Shown here piece after piece: positions 1 through 11,309 of a DNA stretch of 64,000 nt; position 1 is the first letter of the stretch; each line of letters starts with the position of its first letter. The stretch is taken from positions 62,001 to 126,000 of the forward strand of contig JAPDRN010000081.1 of assembly GCA_030247855.1 (NCBI GenBank), read 5' to 3'. Origin of the DNA: Knufia peltigerae (Eukaryota; Ascomycota; Eurotiomycetes; Chaetothyriales; Trichomeriaceae). Made by a program: the position numbers and the translations under genes. The notes under the pieces are model-generated. The model was not told the DNA's origin, did no database searches, and worked only from the letters and a program-made list of their open reading frames with translations.

Positions 1-300
1 GATGCAGACGCCTTAGCTGAAGCTCTCATCATGGTGCTCAAGGAAGATTGCTCCGACAAAGTGCTTGACCTCTACTCTGATGAACGACGTCAGGTATTCG
101 CGTTCTTTGTGGACCCTATGTCTACACAGAATAAGCTCCGCATACAAAGTAATCCTCCCGAAGTTGCTCCAGAACAGGATTCGTATTTCCGGCTGCTCAA
201 CAGCAATCCGACAGAGGAGCAAATGAAAGAGCTTATGAAGCCTTACTTTGAAACTTGGAGGACGGCTATAAGGAAGGTGGCGAAAGCGGCTGGACTCTAA
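1..300 (+). CDS. FAD-dependent aromatic monooxygenase, C-terminal fragment (cut by left edge)
   Basis: The reading frame is open from base 1 and stops at 298-300, so only the last 99 residues are present. The fragment starts in the conserved stretch DADALAEAL that follows the GD motif in FAD_binding_3 (phenol hydroxylase/MhpA-like) monooxygenases. It aligns along its length with the C-terminus of the complete monooxygenase at 9342-10666 (shared DADALA, ERR-VF, VDP-S, NK-RI). The family hydroxylates phenolic rings using FAD, NAD(P)H and O2. The FAD-binding half lies outside the window, so activity cannot be judged. The homologous pair brackets the first regulator/esterase block, which suggests one small pathway for a phenolic substrate (inference). 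Confidence 0.8.
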   Translation, partial: DADALAEALIMVLKEDCSDKVLDLYSDERRQVFAFFVDPMSTQNKLRIQSNPPEVAPEQDSYFRLLNSNPTEEQMKELMKPYFETWRTAIRKVAKAAGL

Positions 301-553
301 GCTCTTTAAATCTTAAGGGATATCGGAATTGGATATTCTCAACCTACAGTGAGCATGCAGATGCTTGGAAGGTCAGAATGAAAGTGGATAACACTGTACC
401 CATCGGAAGCATGTGTTCCCGAGCCTCGCTTCTTAATTGGCACTAAGTAAAATCACAAGTGTATATCTTCGCCTCCAGATAATTTCCCCATCTTGATAGA
501 TTCATTCGATCCTTAACACATGTCTCGTTGATTCATGATGCACCAGCACAACC

Positions 554-3461
554 ATGGCCAGCAACGTTAATAGTATTGAATGTGGGCAGTGTAATCAAGT
601 CTTCGGTCGTAAGGAGCATCTGGAACGCCATCAGAGGATTCGTATGTCTTTTGGACACAATATCGGCTGAATCTTCAGCAATCTGACTGCTAACCTTCGA
701 ACACAGACACCAAAAGCAGACCCTTCAGATGTGAACTCTGTGAGCTTTCTTTTGCTCGACACGATAGTTATCTGCGCCATAAGAGAGTACGCCACAAGGC
801 GAATCTCAATCATGGCGAAGGATCCTCGAGAACATTGGTCGCCTGTGATGCTTGCCGGGCGAACAAGGTCAAGTGCAACGCGGACCAAACACCGTGTCAA
901 CGATGCGGGCGCAGAGCATTGCAGTGCACTTTTCACAAGTCCTCCAAGGCTCCCGTCGCAGAGCAACTTGGTGGTGGAATAACCGGAAACGCCTCCGTGA
1001 TCCGAGGGTCAACATCCGGAATCAGCGACTGGGAGGCTGCCAATCACCTTCCTCCGCCTGGGGGTTGCTGGCAACACAACATCCTTCCGTATGGCATACC
1101 CCAGGTGAGCTTCTTGGACCAAGGGCCGGGAGAAGATAACAACTTGCTCGTCGATGGGAGTATCCACGCACCCTCGTTTGCGATGCCGGCACATTCGAAC
1201 TTCAACACTCCAGGAGATAGCGAACAACTGCTTGAAAGCTTAGGACCGCAGGTGAAATTTGCTCAATCTGCAAAGTTTCCTGACAAGAACGCCCTTGATC
1301 TGGAACCCGGCAGCTTGAGCGCTCAAAACATGGATGATGTTTTCTTCAACATTTCGACTGTGAGTTATTTTACATTTCTCTCCGTAAAAGCTCATGTTGC
1401 CCTATGATTAGATGCTTATAAGGACCTCCCATCCCTTTGAAGCGCTAATGCGGACCTGTTGCACTTGTACGCTGACAATAACGAAGAGTTCAGAGCCCTC
1501 GGCCACCGATCACAACTTGACTTTATTTGCCGATCACATGTACAGTGCGTACGGTATCAAACACTACCACGGTGGCGTCGAAATGGCCGATTATTTAGCT
1601 GAAGTTGATGCAGCTGCGATTTCCGTGGAAAATTATGACACCGCAAATGAGACTCCAGAATCCCAGCGAGTTGCCGCAGCCTACGAGAAGTTGAGTGAGT
1701 TGTCAAATGCCAGCACCGTTGCTGTCTCGCGACCACCCACGCCACGAGTAACGATAGAGCACCAGCAATGGATAGCGAGCCTTATAGTCCAACCTTTACC
1801 ACGCTTCGATAGGGACATTACCAATGTCTTCATACATTTATTTGAAGACAATGTGTGCGGGGCTTTCCCTATCTTTCGGGGATTTCGCATCACTCGAGAT
1901 ACTCCCCAGCACCTTTACCTTGCAATGGCAGCTGTGGGCGGCTTATACTGTGCGACTGCGGGTTCGCTACGGATGGCAACGTGGTATATACAAAATGCTC
2001 GACGGCATTTGTTCACAATTGTATGTCAAATCATCTTACATCGCTCCGAAGTCCTATGCTTCCGCCGGACACAACTTCTCAAACAACAACATTCAGGCGC
2101 TGTAGGTTAAGCTGATTCATCACCAGGTGTATCAATTCAAGTCCATGGGAGCTAGAAACATACTTCCAATTATCATGACAGTATGCAATACATGAAGGGT
2201 ATCTGAACTTGACAGCTGCTGACATAGATCTGAAGTATGCTCTGCTCGAATTATTCGGATATGTGAGTGGTGAGCCAAGATCTTTCGAGCTCATTGATGT
2301 TTGGCATTTCGAGATGCTGCAGGTACGTTGAAACTTCTGGGAATTTGTTAACTTTATGCAATCTGCTGACCTCCCTAAAGCTTTTACGTGGACATGGTCT
2401 GTGGCAAGAAAATGAGGAAATCACAGAAGTTGAACGAGACAAGTGAGTTATTCTAATTGTGCAAGTCATGTTGGACACCTAATGACCCTTATAGGTTGAT
2501 GCAATGCGTTTACATCCTGGAAAGCTATCGAATTACCGTCCTGCATCGTCCACCGCTGTTCTACTCTTCTGGAGACTCAGCCTCGCTCCCTTTCATTGCA
2601 CCGTCTTGTCTGACTGGTCCAGTTGACCTGAAGAAGTCACGGCGATTACAATCCATGGCGTCTCTCAGTGGCTCTTTGGATAGACAATCGTCAATATCAA
2701 CAAGCCTAGCTACTCTGTGTTCTATAATATCCTCGGCTGCTCAAGCCATGCTCAGGGATGTACCTGGACCAGCTCCAGACCACCACGTTCGCGCGGCCGA
2801 TGAGGAGGCTGCGGCAAGTTCGACAATCGGAACCGTGTTTTTTGAGATGCTACTGCACACATGGCGGTCTACTCAGACCGTTGACCTTACACCCGGGCTG
2901 AGCTTACTGTTTCACATGGCGCATCTTAATCTGTACGTGTGCCTACCGGCCCTGCAAGACATGGTGCAGGAAAAGATTTACGAGAGCGCAAGAGAAGGCT
3001 TGGTCGATGATGCCCATCATACCGAAACAGTCCCTGCACCTTTGCATACAAACCGGCAATTTTTTCGCAATACCGACGGTCGTGTCAAAGCTCGATGGCA
3101 TGCTCTACAGATTCTACAGACATCTGAGGATATGGTGTATAATGTCAAAAATTTGGATGGTACGTGGCCATGCAAGACTTCTTCGGGAAGGAGATCCAAC
3201 GTTGATGGCTGTGGCATAAGTCTGGTGCCACATTTTGCATACTCCGTCTTCGCGGCAACTATATGCCTGTGGTATTCCGACGATGTGGCCCATAACCCAT
3301 CGGTTTCTGCGGATTGGACGGAGCTCCTCAGCTGCAGCGCCACATACCTCCAAGTTGGCCAAGCACTGCTGAGACAGGCGACATCAAATATTGCCCACGT
3401 CTACTGGAAGATTCTTGATGAATTTGGCTCTGCATCGCCTCCAGAAACGCAAAAGTCTTGA
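554..3461 (+). CDS. C2H2 + Zn(II)2Cys6 hybrid transcription factor
   Basis: The gene starts at ATG 554. The first exon holds most of a C2H2 finger (CGQCNQVFGRKEHLERHQRI). After a short intron come the His closing that finger, a second finger (CELCELSFARHDSYLRH...H) and a Zn(II)2Cys6 cluster (CDACRANKVKC...CQRC...C) from about base 838. Downstream, up to the stop at 3459-3461, are segments typical of the fungal middle homology region (PF04082-like), spread over several exons. C2H2 plus Zn2Cys6 in one protein is a known fungal class; such factors often control neighbouring catabolic or secondary-metabolite genes. Exon boundaries between about 1370 and 1700 and around 2020-2450 are not settled: more than one frame looks coding near 1440-1560, so a disrupted copy cannot be excluded. 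The target is unknown; the adjacent esterase and monooxygenases are the natural guess. Confidence 0.75.
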
Positions 3462-3898
3462 TTGCTTTGGTGGGAAATCTTGCCTCGAGTCCGGACCCCG
3501 CCACCACGCAATCCGACGACTCCCATATGTCTCCAAAACCACCAAGGTAGTCTTTTCCAGGGGTGCAGCACCCTTCAGTACTTCTGGGCGCATGATGTGA
3601 CATTTTGCAATCTCAAGCACAGAGGTGACCATGTTCCCTAGTAAGTGTCAAGACCCATCGTCCCCCGCTTCACCAAGTTTCCAGCTGGCTCTCTGCGCCT
3701 TTAGTACATTTCTATGCACCTTTGAGGCACTTTTAGTCAATTTCTCTTGCCGGCAAGAGGATGTACTGATATCAATGTTGATAATCATGAGGATAACAAG
3801 CTGGATATCTAGACAAGCATCGCCCTCACCGTACAGACTCACGTCGCGTAGCCAGTACTCCTGATGGCGCTTTCATCTCAACTTTCAAACAGGCACTG
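3462..3898. other. intergenic, no gene seen
   Basis: This gap separates the stop of the hybrid regulator from the first ATG of the next regulator-like gene. I looked in particular for zinc-finger exons belonging to the downstream gene (C-x2-C ... H-x3-H or the six-Cys pattern) and found none. The short open frames present have no recognisable motifs. Confidence 0.5.
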
Positions 3899-5850
3899 AT
3901 GCAAGATGATCATCACTCGACTATGTCAAACTTCTACTCATATTTCGACGACGGCTATGACACACCGCACATCTTGCCTTCGTTGAATTGTTCGAACATA
4001 TCTGCGCGCGACTCGGCAGGCGAGAACGCCGAAGTCCTTGAAGGGAACGAACCTCACATCACATACCCGTTGATGCTCTTCGCCGACTTCCCAGCATTAC
4101 CCAATGGAGAGAAGCTGCAACATTTACTGGAGCTGTATCAGCAGAGAATCGTTTACGGAACTCCATTCTTGTATTCATTGTCTTACTTTTCGACTACGAC
4201 GGCCTCTTATCTCGTAATCACCAAGGCGCTTTTGGGCAGCGCCATATTGGCGGGCGGAAATGATACTGAATCATACGCACAAGCTTTACAAAGAGCTGCA
4301 TTCTCTCTGCTCAACGGCTGTATGGAAATTGACAACTCTCTTGCCAGAGAACCGGGATGGATACATGCGGTATGTCTCTCGTCTGGACCATACTAGCCCG
4401 AGATCAAGCCAATCACGACTCCATGTGCTCCCCTTGCTATCGCTTTTCTCGACGTATTGTTTTCGGTTAGTGGTTATTGACTGCTCTTGCAGGCACTTTT
4501 GTATGTTCTCTATGCTACACTTCAGGCGAATTCGCAAGCTTGGAATCGAATGCAGGCATGCGCCGGTTGGCTGGATGCGGTATGGTGAAACAGTGATTTT
4601 TCAGCAGAACACTACGCTGGAGTCATAGTCACCCTCAGCTGACTGCTGACTACCAGGGATTCCTCCGAATCATGCTCAAAGGAGTGGCATTAGACAGAGA
4701 CCAGGAGGGCTGTGGTGGAAGTCACAATCATCAAGAGGCTTCCTCTAGGTAAGCATGGATACAAGCTACATCATATTGTCCTAAGCCCGCGTGCTTGTTG
4801 CGCTTGTCGGGAATGATTACCTGACTACTCGCCCACAGCCTAGTCTGCACATGGTTCTTAGTGGATACCCTGCGTGCTGTACATACGCAGTCACCACCAC
4901 TGCTGCGACCAGACCGCGTTTCTTTCCCTCTCGACAGTCGGCGCAACTTCAAATCCTCATATGAGGCCCTTTTCGACAACCCCGCGATAGCTAACTCCGA
5001 ACGGTCTTCTGATGAGGACCTTTTACTGCTGCTTGCTTTACTAACCGACATAATGGTATTTCAATATGGCTTCAGAGCGTTGCTCAGGCCCTCCGTTTCT
5101 GGACGCAAAGATGGAAGCATCCGTAGTTGCAGAGTTGGAAGTAACATTGCGGGACCGGGTCGAACAATGTCGCCCTTGACGAGGATGAGAACTCAAAGGA
5201 CGTCCGAGGGTATGTTAACATCAGGACTATCTGCAGATGGTTTTGTCAATCCATATCTTCCGATGTCCGCCGGTGCCGAGTACTCCCGAATCAAGCGACA
5301 TTTTAACAAAGCCCTCGATACTTGGAACCATCTTTTTCAGACTTCGAATAACCCGCCCCGCAGTTGCAACACTAGAACAATCATCCCACTAATACACTTC
5401 TGCCACATGGTTTTGGAAGCTGGCGATGCGATTTGGCTCCTTCCGGCGCTAGCAGGATATGTCCCAGTCCCAGACACCTCACCAGATAGTCATGCATATG
5501 TCGCGCCTGTCACCATCAGCAAAGACGCCATTCCCAGCTTTGGTAACGCAGCTGTCGCGGCTGCGTGGCAGATCCTTGAATCAATCGACAGTGCAGACTC
5601 TTACCCAGCGACTGAAAACTCCGAAAGCACCATCACGCCAGTTTGGTATCCTCTAATACTATTCTACGCAGCATTGGTTGTATGGTCTAGATATATCCAT
5701 GATAGCTATACGAACAACACCTGGTCGACAAAGCCTGCAAGAAAGTGGCTCCTAGGCGCTTTTCAGCTGGAGCTAGAACACGTGCAACCACAGTGGGAAA
5801 GTACAAGGAGGATGATCCAAACGATAAAAGGCTTGATACTGGCCGATTGA
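3899..5850 (+). CDS. Transcription-factor-like protein with regulatory domain only
   Basis: The first usable ATG is at 3899 (a second in frame at 3923). Joining exons over three short introns (about 4370-4493, 4588-4656, 4750-4840) gives a continuous frame to the stop at 5848-5850. The protein resembles the fungal middle homology region of C2H2-type regulators: a helical stretch rich in Leu/Ala, then WFLVDTLRAVH...PPLLRPD, which corresponds to the usual 'R-x-WW-x-ID-x-S...GRP' block. No zinc finger is encoded in frame or in the 440 bp upstream. It could be a truncated regulator, a regulator that works without its own DNA-binding domain, or a gene whose first exon I missed. It ends 62 bp before the convergent SnoaL-like gene. 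No DNA target or ligand can be inferred. Confidence 0.6.
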
Positions 5851-5912
5851 CTAGGTGGATATGTCGAATTTCTCATCCTCTTGAAGTACCCTTTATCAGC
5901 AGCTTCAGAAAC

Positions 5913-6404
5913 TCAAGTCTCACCAGAACTGGCAACAGAGCTGAGCAACGACGCTCCAAGTTCGGGATACGTAGATCTGAACCATCCCTTTGGATCGCCA
6001 CCATCTACAACACAAGTCCTGTCTGCTATCAACCATGCTCCATCTTCTTGCTTGATCACGATATCCTTCCACTCTCCCCAATGATCGACACTCGACATTT
6101 GCGTCATGGCAATAAAGTATGCCTGCGTGTGGGCTTCGGTCGGACTAACAAATTGGATATCAATAGATGTTATGTGATGGCGGGCGTATTGCGGCTTGTT
6201 TCCTCGAATGACCTCGAAAAACTTCTCAGGCTTGACTGCTTTGCCATCTGGCAGACGGAAGAAACCATCTTTGTGAAACAAGGCTATCATCTTGTCGATC
6301 TCCGGGGCATCGGTTGCGAGCACTGCATAGCGATGAAGCAGACTCTCGATTTCGCTTCTGGCAATACAACGACCCATTGAGCCATTCTGATTGAATTTTT
6401 CCAT
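5913..6404 (-). CDS. SnoaL-like (NTF2-fold) domain protein
   Basis: This intronless frame of 163 residues starts at ATG 6404. It opens with an alpha-helical segment (RSEIESLLHRYAVLATD), followed by IDKMIALFHKDGFFRLPDGK and a C-terminal strand with DGAWLIADR. That is the cone-shaped NTF2/SnoaL_4 layout of many small fungal cyclases, dehydratases and isomerases. These proteins bind hydrophobic or aromatic ligands in a single pocket; the reaction cannot be read from the sequence. It converges on the regulator-like gene ending at 5850 and lies in the block with two FAD monooxygenases and an esterase, so a role in processing a hydroxylated aromatic is plausible but unproven. It is distinct from the second SnoaL-like protein at 21482-22322, which is longer and has introns. 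Confidence 0.75.
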   Translation of the reverse strand: MEKFNQNGSMGRCIARSEIESLLHRYAVLATDAPEIDKMIALFHKDGFFRLPDGKAVKPEKFFEVIRGNKPQYARHHITSIDIQFVSPTEAHTQAYFIAMTQMSSVDHWGEWKDIVIKQEDGAWLIADRTCVVDGGDPKGWFRSTYPELGASLLSSVASSGET

Positions 6405-6988
6405 GGTAAAGAAGATTTCAGCCCCGGCTCAAAATCTTAAGAAGAAACTATGATTTGCAAAATAGGAGATAAAGCATGAAACGACGGCAGTTATAGACAT
6501 GTTATCGCGAAAACAAAGTCACAAAGAGTCGCACCTTAGAATCAAGCTATCCATCAATTGGGACGTTGATAGGTCCATCCGAGGCGTCCTCAGCGCGGGG
6601 GGCCGATATTCCCTGAGTCCCAGTTCCCCGGTCGTGCATTCATCGGTTGCTTCGGAATCGACCTCCGGAGGGGTTACGACGACAGTAGAATCCGTAATAC
6701 ATCTCTTTCCTTGCTGTGCGCAGTCCTCTGCATTTGCCTTCCACCACGCCCGGCCGAACCCGCGGTGAGATCTGTGGGGTTCAAGATGAAAGAAATTCGC
6801 AGTTCCAACTCCCGATCAGCCGGGGCAGCTCTTGTCCACTTTCCGAGTCTGCGCATAGACGTTTACTACATTTGAGTACAGCCCGTGAAGGAACAGAGGG
6901 CGCAGCCGACGAAGCACACGGAAAAGGCCAGGCAAATCAAAAAGATGGGGAAACCTAGTCTGTCTGAGAATCTTCTCCCCAGACAAGG
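6405..6988. other. intergenic, divergent promoter region
   Basis: This 584 bp stretch lies between the divergently transcribed SnoaL-like gene and the carboxylesterase, and presumably carries both promoters. No convincing TATA box, repeat or conserved coding segment was seen. Confidence 0.5.
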
Positions 6989-8803
6989 ATGCGAGACCAA
7001 GTGATGGCGACTACCACTTTTGTACACCCAACCATTGGTCGCCTTCGAGGCGTACCTGGAAAAGGTCTATCTCAATTTCTGGGCGTTCAGTATGCCTCAC
7101 TCAAGGATCGCCTTGCAGTACCAGAAGAGATCCTTGATTATGGTGGAGGCGAGATTTATGTGAACAAACTCGGGTACATCTAGACCAGGCTGGCTCACCA
7201 TGTTCTTTATGCTGACCGACCTGGGAGACCTCAAGCACTTTCGTCGCCCACAGGATGTGATTTTGAGCATTCTTTGATTCAACAGAGCTTGCCTCACTCC
7301 GAGTTCGAGATCTCCGATCGCAACTGTTTGCATCTGAATGTTACTGTCCCGAATGGCGCCAAGAATCTTCCAGTCATGGTCTTCATACACGGAGGTGGCT
7401 TTGCCGGTGGATCAGTGAGCTGGCCGCAGTATGATCAGGCGAGACTTGTCGAGGTATCGATCACCATGGGCAAGCCGATCATCGGCGTCTCTGTGAAGTA
7501 AGCTTAGAAGTCCGCGCCAGCTCCATTCAACGTGTTGACCAAAAATTAGCTACCGCTTGGGTGTCCCCGGCTTTCTGACTTCCGAGGAGCTACGTAAAGC
7601 TGGTTACAAGACAAACAACGGCATTCGTGACCAGAAGGTGGCTTTGCAGTGGGTAAAGCGCAACATCGAAGGGTTCGGTGGAAATCCAAACTTGGTGACG
7701 ATAGCGGGACAAAGTGCTGGAGCGGGTGAGTCATCGCAGAAACGACCAAGCAGTCTTCTAAACTGATGGCAACAAGTGACATCAATGCTTCTCCTGCAGT
7801 CTCCAGAGCTGCTGTTCCAGCAGCTGATTAGTATGGGTGGCACTCCAATGCTACTCCCACACCTTCCAAGAGTTGTCTCAGAGGGTGTGTATTCAACCAT
7901 TGCAGCTGCACAGAATGTAGACAAGTTATCAGCTGAGGAGCGTGTTAACTACATACTCAACTGCCCTATGGAGGAACTTTGTTCAAAACTTCCGCCCGGA
8001 CTTCCTCTCATCCCCGTGGTTGACGACGATCTGGTGAAAGCCTTGCCCACATACAAGCAGACTCTCAAATATGGCCCGACAGAGATGCTACCAGGGATGA
8101 CGTGGTGCAAACGCCTCTTGATAGGAGACTGCCAATTCGATGTATGCAATGCTCATATATCTAATGTTCCCACAATATCAGCTAACAGGTTTGTTACCAG
8201 GGTTCTATCTACAAGGGTGCTCTTGACACCCACTTGCCTAACCTGGGCAAAAGATTCCACGAGTTCTTGAAGGAGAGCCTAGCCGGCTACCCACTTGATG
8301 TTTCGACGCTCGAGGAAGCTTATGGGATCAATCCCGACTCTCCAGATGATGTGGTCACGAGGAACATTTTGCAATGGGCAACAGATATTGGTTTCTCGCT
8401 GCCTGCGAAAGTCACGTGCCAAACATGGTTGGGGGAAAGCTATTTGTATCACTTCAATGAGAAGAATCCGTGGGATGGTTTTGGCAAGGGAGAAGCGACG
8501 CATATCTTTGATGTCGCACTCCTCTTTATGAACTTCGAAGACCATCTGTCCCCAGCGCAACGTGCCCGGGCGAGCTTTTTCATAGAGGATGTGCTTCAGT
8601 TTGTCAATGCGGATGCGCCATTCCCTTCCTACCAGTCCGAGCACAATGGAGCGAGAGTCTATGGGCCAGTCTCAGCAAGATTCGTTACTAGTAACAATGC
8701 AGAGGACTTTGGTAGGAGGTCCACTATTCAGCAGCTGGAGAAACACGTTGGCTTTGATGCGATGAACCGGGTGCTGGGAGATTTCTTATCAAAGAAGTGG
8801 TGA
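6989..8803 (+). CDS. Type-B carboxylesterase/lipase
   Basis: Start chosen at ATG 6989 (A at -3); ATG 7004 is an in-frame alternative. Four introns are needed, including 7174-7227, which removes an in-frame TAG at 7181 and restores the family sequence GPQALSSPTGCDFE. Motifs in order: FLGVQYA near the N-terminus, oxyanion hole HGGGF, NYRLGV created by the splice at 7497/7550, nucleophile serine in GQSAGA (GESAG is the common form), and a late histidine in GEATHIFD. The family hydrolyses carboxylic esters, including phenolic esters. No signal peptide is visible, so it is probably intracellular. An esterase next to aromatic monooxygenases fits release of a phenolic acid from an ester, for example a chlorogenate-like conjugate (inference). 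Confidence 0.85.
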
Positions 8804-9341
8804 CCGGCCTTAAAAACAGAGCAGTAGTTTATATTTGGGCAAAATCATTGCCATTGACATCTTCGATGAAGCTCGTTGTGAAATCAAGCGTGCAAGTCGG
8901 GCTGCTGATGTCAGGTTCTTCAAAACCCAGGGCGGTAGGAGCCAAGTTCTCCTTAGTCTAGCCAGCAGTTCCATGTCAACATGCGATGTAAGCCGATATT
9001 TATGTTCAACTGCTCTCTGACAATAACGTGGCTCTTGATGAAGAGGCTGATGTGAGATTGGCCACAATGTGGAGGATTGAATACTGACAAGCAACTCTGA
9101 ACACTGAGGATCTCTGATAATGATTACCGATATGCTAACCTTAGACCGTATGCTCCCATTGTAGCGGTTATCTTCCTACAAGCCACCTACTGGGCGTCTC
9201 AAGCTATCTCAGGGCCACGAAGTCATTTTATCGATTTTATTTTGTTCTCATAGGTAGCACGTAACACTCACGGTCCAACCAATAAGAGTGACAGGACAAT
9301 GATCTCGATGACTCTTCTTTTGCGAACTCAGTGCAATTGGC
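8804..9341. other. intergenic between convergent genes
   Basis: A 538 bp gap between the tail-to-tail esterase and FAD monooxygenase genes. Open frames here are short and lack motifs; nothing was identified. Confidence 0.5.
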
Positions 9342-10666
9342 TTAGAAACGCGACATATCCGTCCTCCATCCTTTCATCCATTCAAAGTGTTGAAACTTTT
9401 CCGTAGGATCTTCCTTGTTATTAATGCTCGCATAGAACCAATCCTCCTTCGCGACAGTATCGGGGTGCGAGTCGTGTATGCGACGCTTATTCGCCGTGGA
9501 GATTGGATCTACGATGGTTTGGAAAACACGTCTTCGCTCCAGCGAGTACCGATCGAACAGTGATTCCGGTGATCCTTCCTTCAAGACACGGACAAAGGTC
9601 TGGGCAAGCGCATCTGCGTCAAGGATACCCGTGTTCAGGCCAAGACCACCGATAGGCTGTTTTAGTATCATTAGCACCAGAGAGTCAATATTCCCTTGGA
9701 GTAACTTACGTTATTGATATGAGCTGCATCTCCAGAGAGGAATGTTCGGCCTTTCCTCATTGTTGAGCAGAGTAGCTGGTGCATCTTGTAGGGCCTGTGG
9801 CGGATCAGATGAAATGGCTGGTCCTTGGGCCCATCCAGTTGTCTTCGAATTTGTTCGACGACAAATTCTTCGTCGTCAAGTTTCTCATAGGGAATAGACG
9901 AATCTGTGATGGCAACCGAGACTCTCCACAGCCCAGGCTTGCCAGGAGTGATTGGTTCGAGAGGTGTGACGACTCCCCAGTACACTTGGTCGACGACAAT
10001 GATTCCGGGCAGCTTGTCCACGTGATCGACGGTGCGAATAAGGTCGGAGGCAATAAGACGCTCTGGCCAAGAATAGCCGTAGAGTTTCAGTCCGAGCTGT
10101 TTGCGAACTGATGAGCGAGACCCGTCAGCTGCAACAAGGTAGCTTCCCTCAAAGACGTGTGTGGTCCCGTCGACAGACTCCGCAGTCACTTCGACGCCAT
10201 TTTCCGTTTCACGCGAACTGAGAAACTTGAATCCGAGTTTGACATCCACGAGGCTATCCAATGTCGGATCGCTTTTCAGCTTCGCCGCACATATAGTCAC
10301 AAGCTTAGCTTGCGGCAACAGAAAGTAATGGTCTCCAGGCTTGGGAGGGCCGCTGGTTCCGTCCACCAAAACCGCGGCAGCAATGATATCTCCAAACCTC
10401 TGACTACCTTTGCCATCATCGACAGCTCGCTTGCGATAGCAAAGTCCTGTAGCAGAGTCGGCCTGCCTCGCAACTTCGTCGTAAATGCCGGCGTCTTGAA
10501 ACACGAAATGCGACGGCCCAAATAATCCCACTGCCCTTGGCTCATCAGGGTACGACGGAAGAATTTCCAAGACTGTTGAAGGGATCCCCTTCTGGGCGAG
10601 TAGTAGTGACAGAAGGCTGCCGACTGGACCGAATCCAATAATAATGATAGGTTTGGTAGTAGCCAT
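9342..10666 (-). CDS. FAD-dependent aromatic monooxygenase (FAD_binding_3 family)
   Basis: Start ATG 10666; one intron at 9657-9709 (GTAAGT...CAG) joins exons of 957 and 315 nt to give 423 residues. Motifs: GFGPVG dinucleotide fold at residues 10-15, the DG motif AADGSRSSVRKQLG, and the GD motif SGDAAHINNPIGGLGLNTG spanning the splice. These are the hallmarks of class A flavoprotein hydroxylases acting on phenols and aromatic acids. The protein is shorter than phenol hydroxylases with a C-terminal thioredoxin-like domain. Its C-terminus is clearly homologous to the partial gene at 1-300. It neighbours a hybrid regulator on the same strand, a likely controller. The substrate is not predictable; a hydroxybenzoate or hydroxyphenylpropanoid is a reasonable family-based guess. 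Confidence 0.85.
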
Positions 10667-11309
10667 CGCGTATGCTTGATGTTTGTCGAGTTGATAGATG
10701 CACTTTTGGCGCTCTTTTGTATCTAGTATACTGTTGAATGACACTTCAGTGGACACTAGTAATGTATCTGAGTTTGTGAAGACGAATACGATTGGTCACT
10801 AGTGGTGTGACCTTCACTCTGTGAGAATCAACTGAATTCCTTGATGTATTGGCTTCGAGGTCGTTAGGAACTTTGATTCCACCGCAACAGCCGGCCGAAA
10901 ACGATGTCAGCGGTCTCACTTTGCACAATTTGTTGACATTACTGGGATCTCACAATGTTTACAGAATGGAGCACCATGTTCGTAATTCATTTCCCTGCAG
11001 GTGTTTTCGTGATTGAAGTCTCAAGCTCCACGAAATGTCTCAATTTGAGGGCTTGTCATCTATCCGGGAGGGTTATTCTCCAGATCCATACGGAGGTGGG
11101 TCAGCACCCTTCCCTTATGAAAGCTGAGGACGTTACCCGGCAGAGCATCGGCCGAAACTGTGGTGAGTATCAGCCGCTTCCTGTCCTCATGGACCACAAG
11201 GTCTTGCGATTTCAAATATTGATTCACGGAGCGGAGCAGGTGACATGGTCCTGTCGCCACTTCACACGGTGTAAGCAGCAAGAAATTGATTCTTCATCAC
11301 AGGTCGCTT
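10667..11309. other. intergenic, promoter of FAD monooxygenase
   Basis: A 643 bp gap upstream of the monooxygenase and downstream of the regulator at 11310-13989. No additional gene or repeat was recognised. Confidence 0.5.

Noticed and set aside
1412..1600. Frameshift in the first hybrid regulator
   Set aside because: Two frames look coding in this stretch, but an intron arrangement could explain it; I could not prove a break and left the gene as probably intact with uncertain exons.
7181..7183. In-frame TAG in the carboxylesterase, suggesting a pseudogene
   Set aside because: A 54 bp intron at 7174-7227 with GTAC donor, GCTGAC branch site and GGAG acceptor removes the stop and restores the conserved GPQALSSPTGCDFE sequence.
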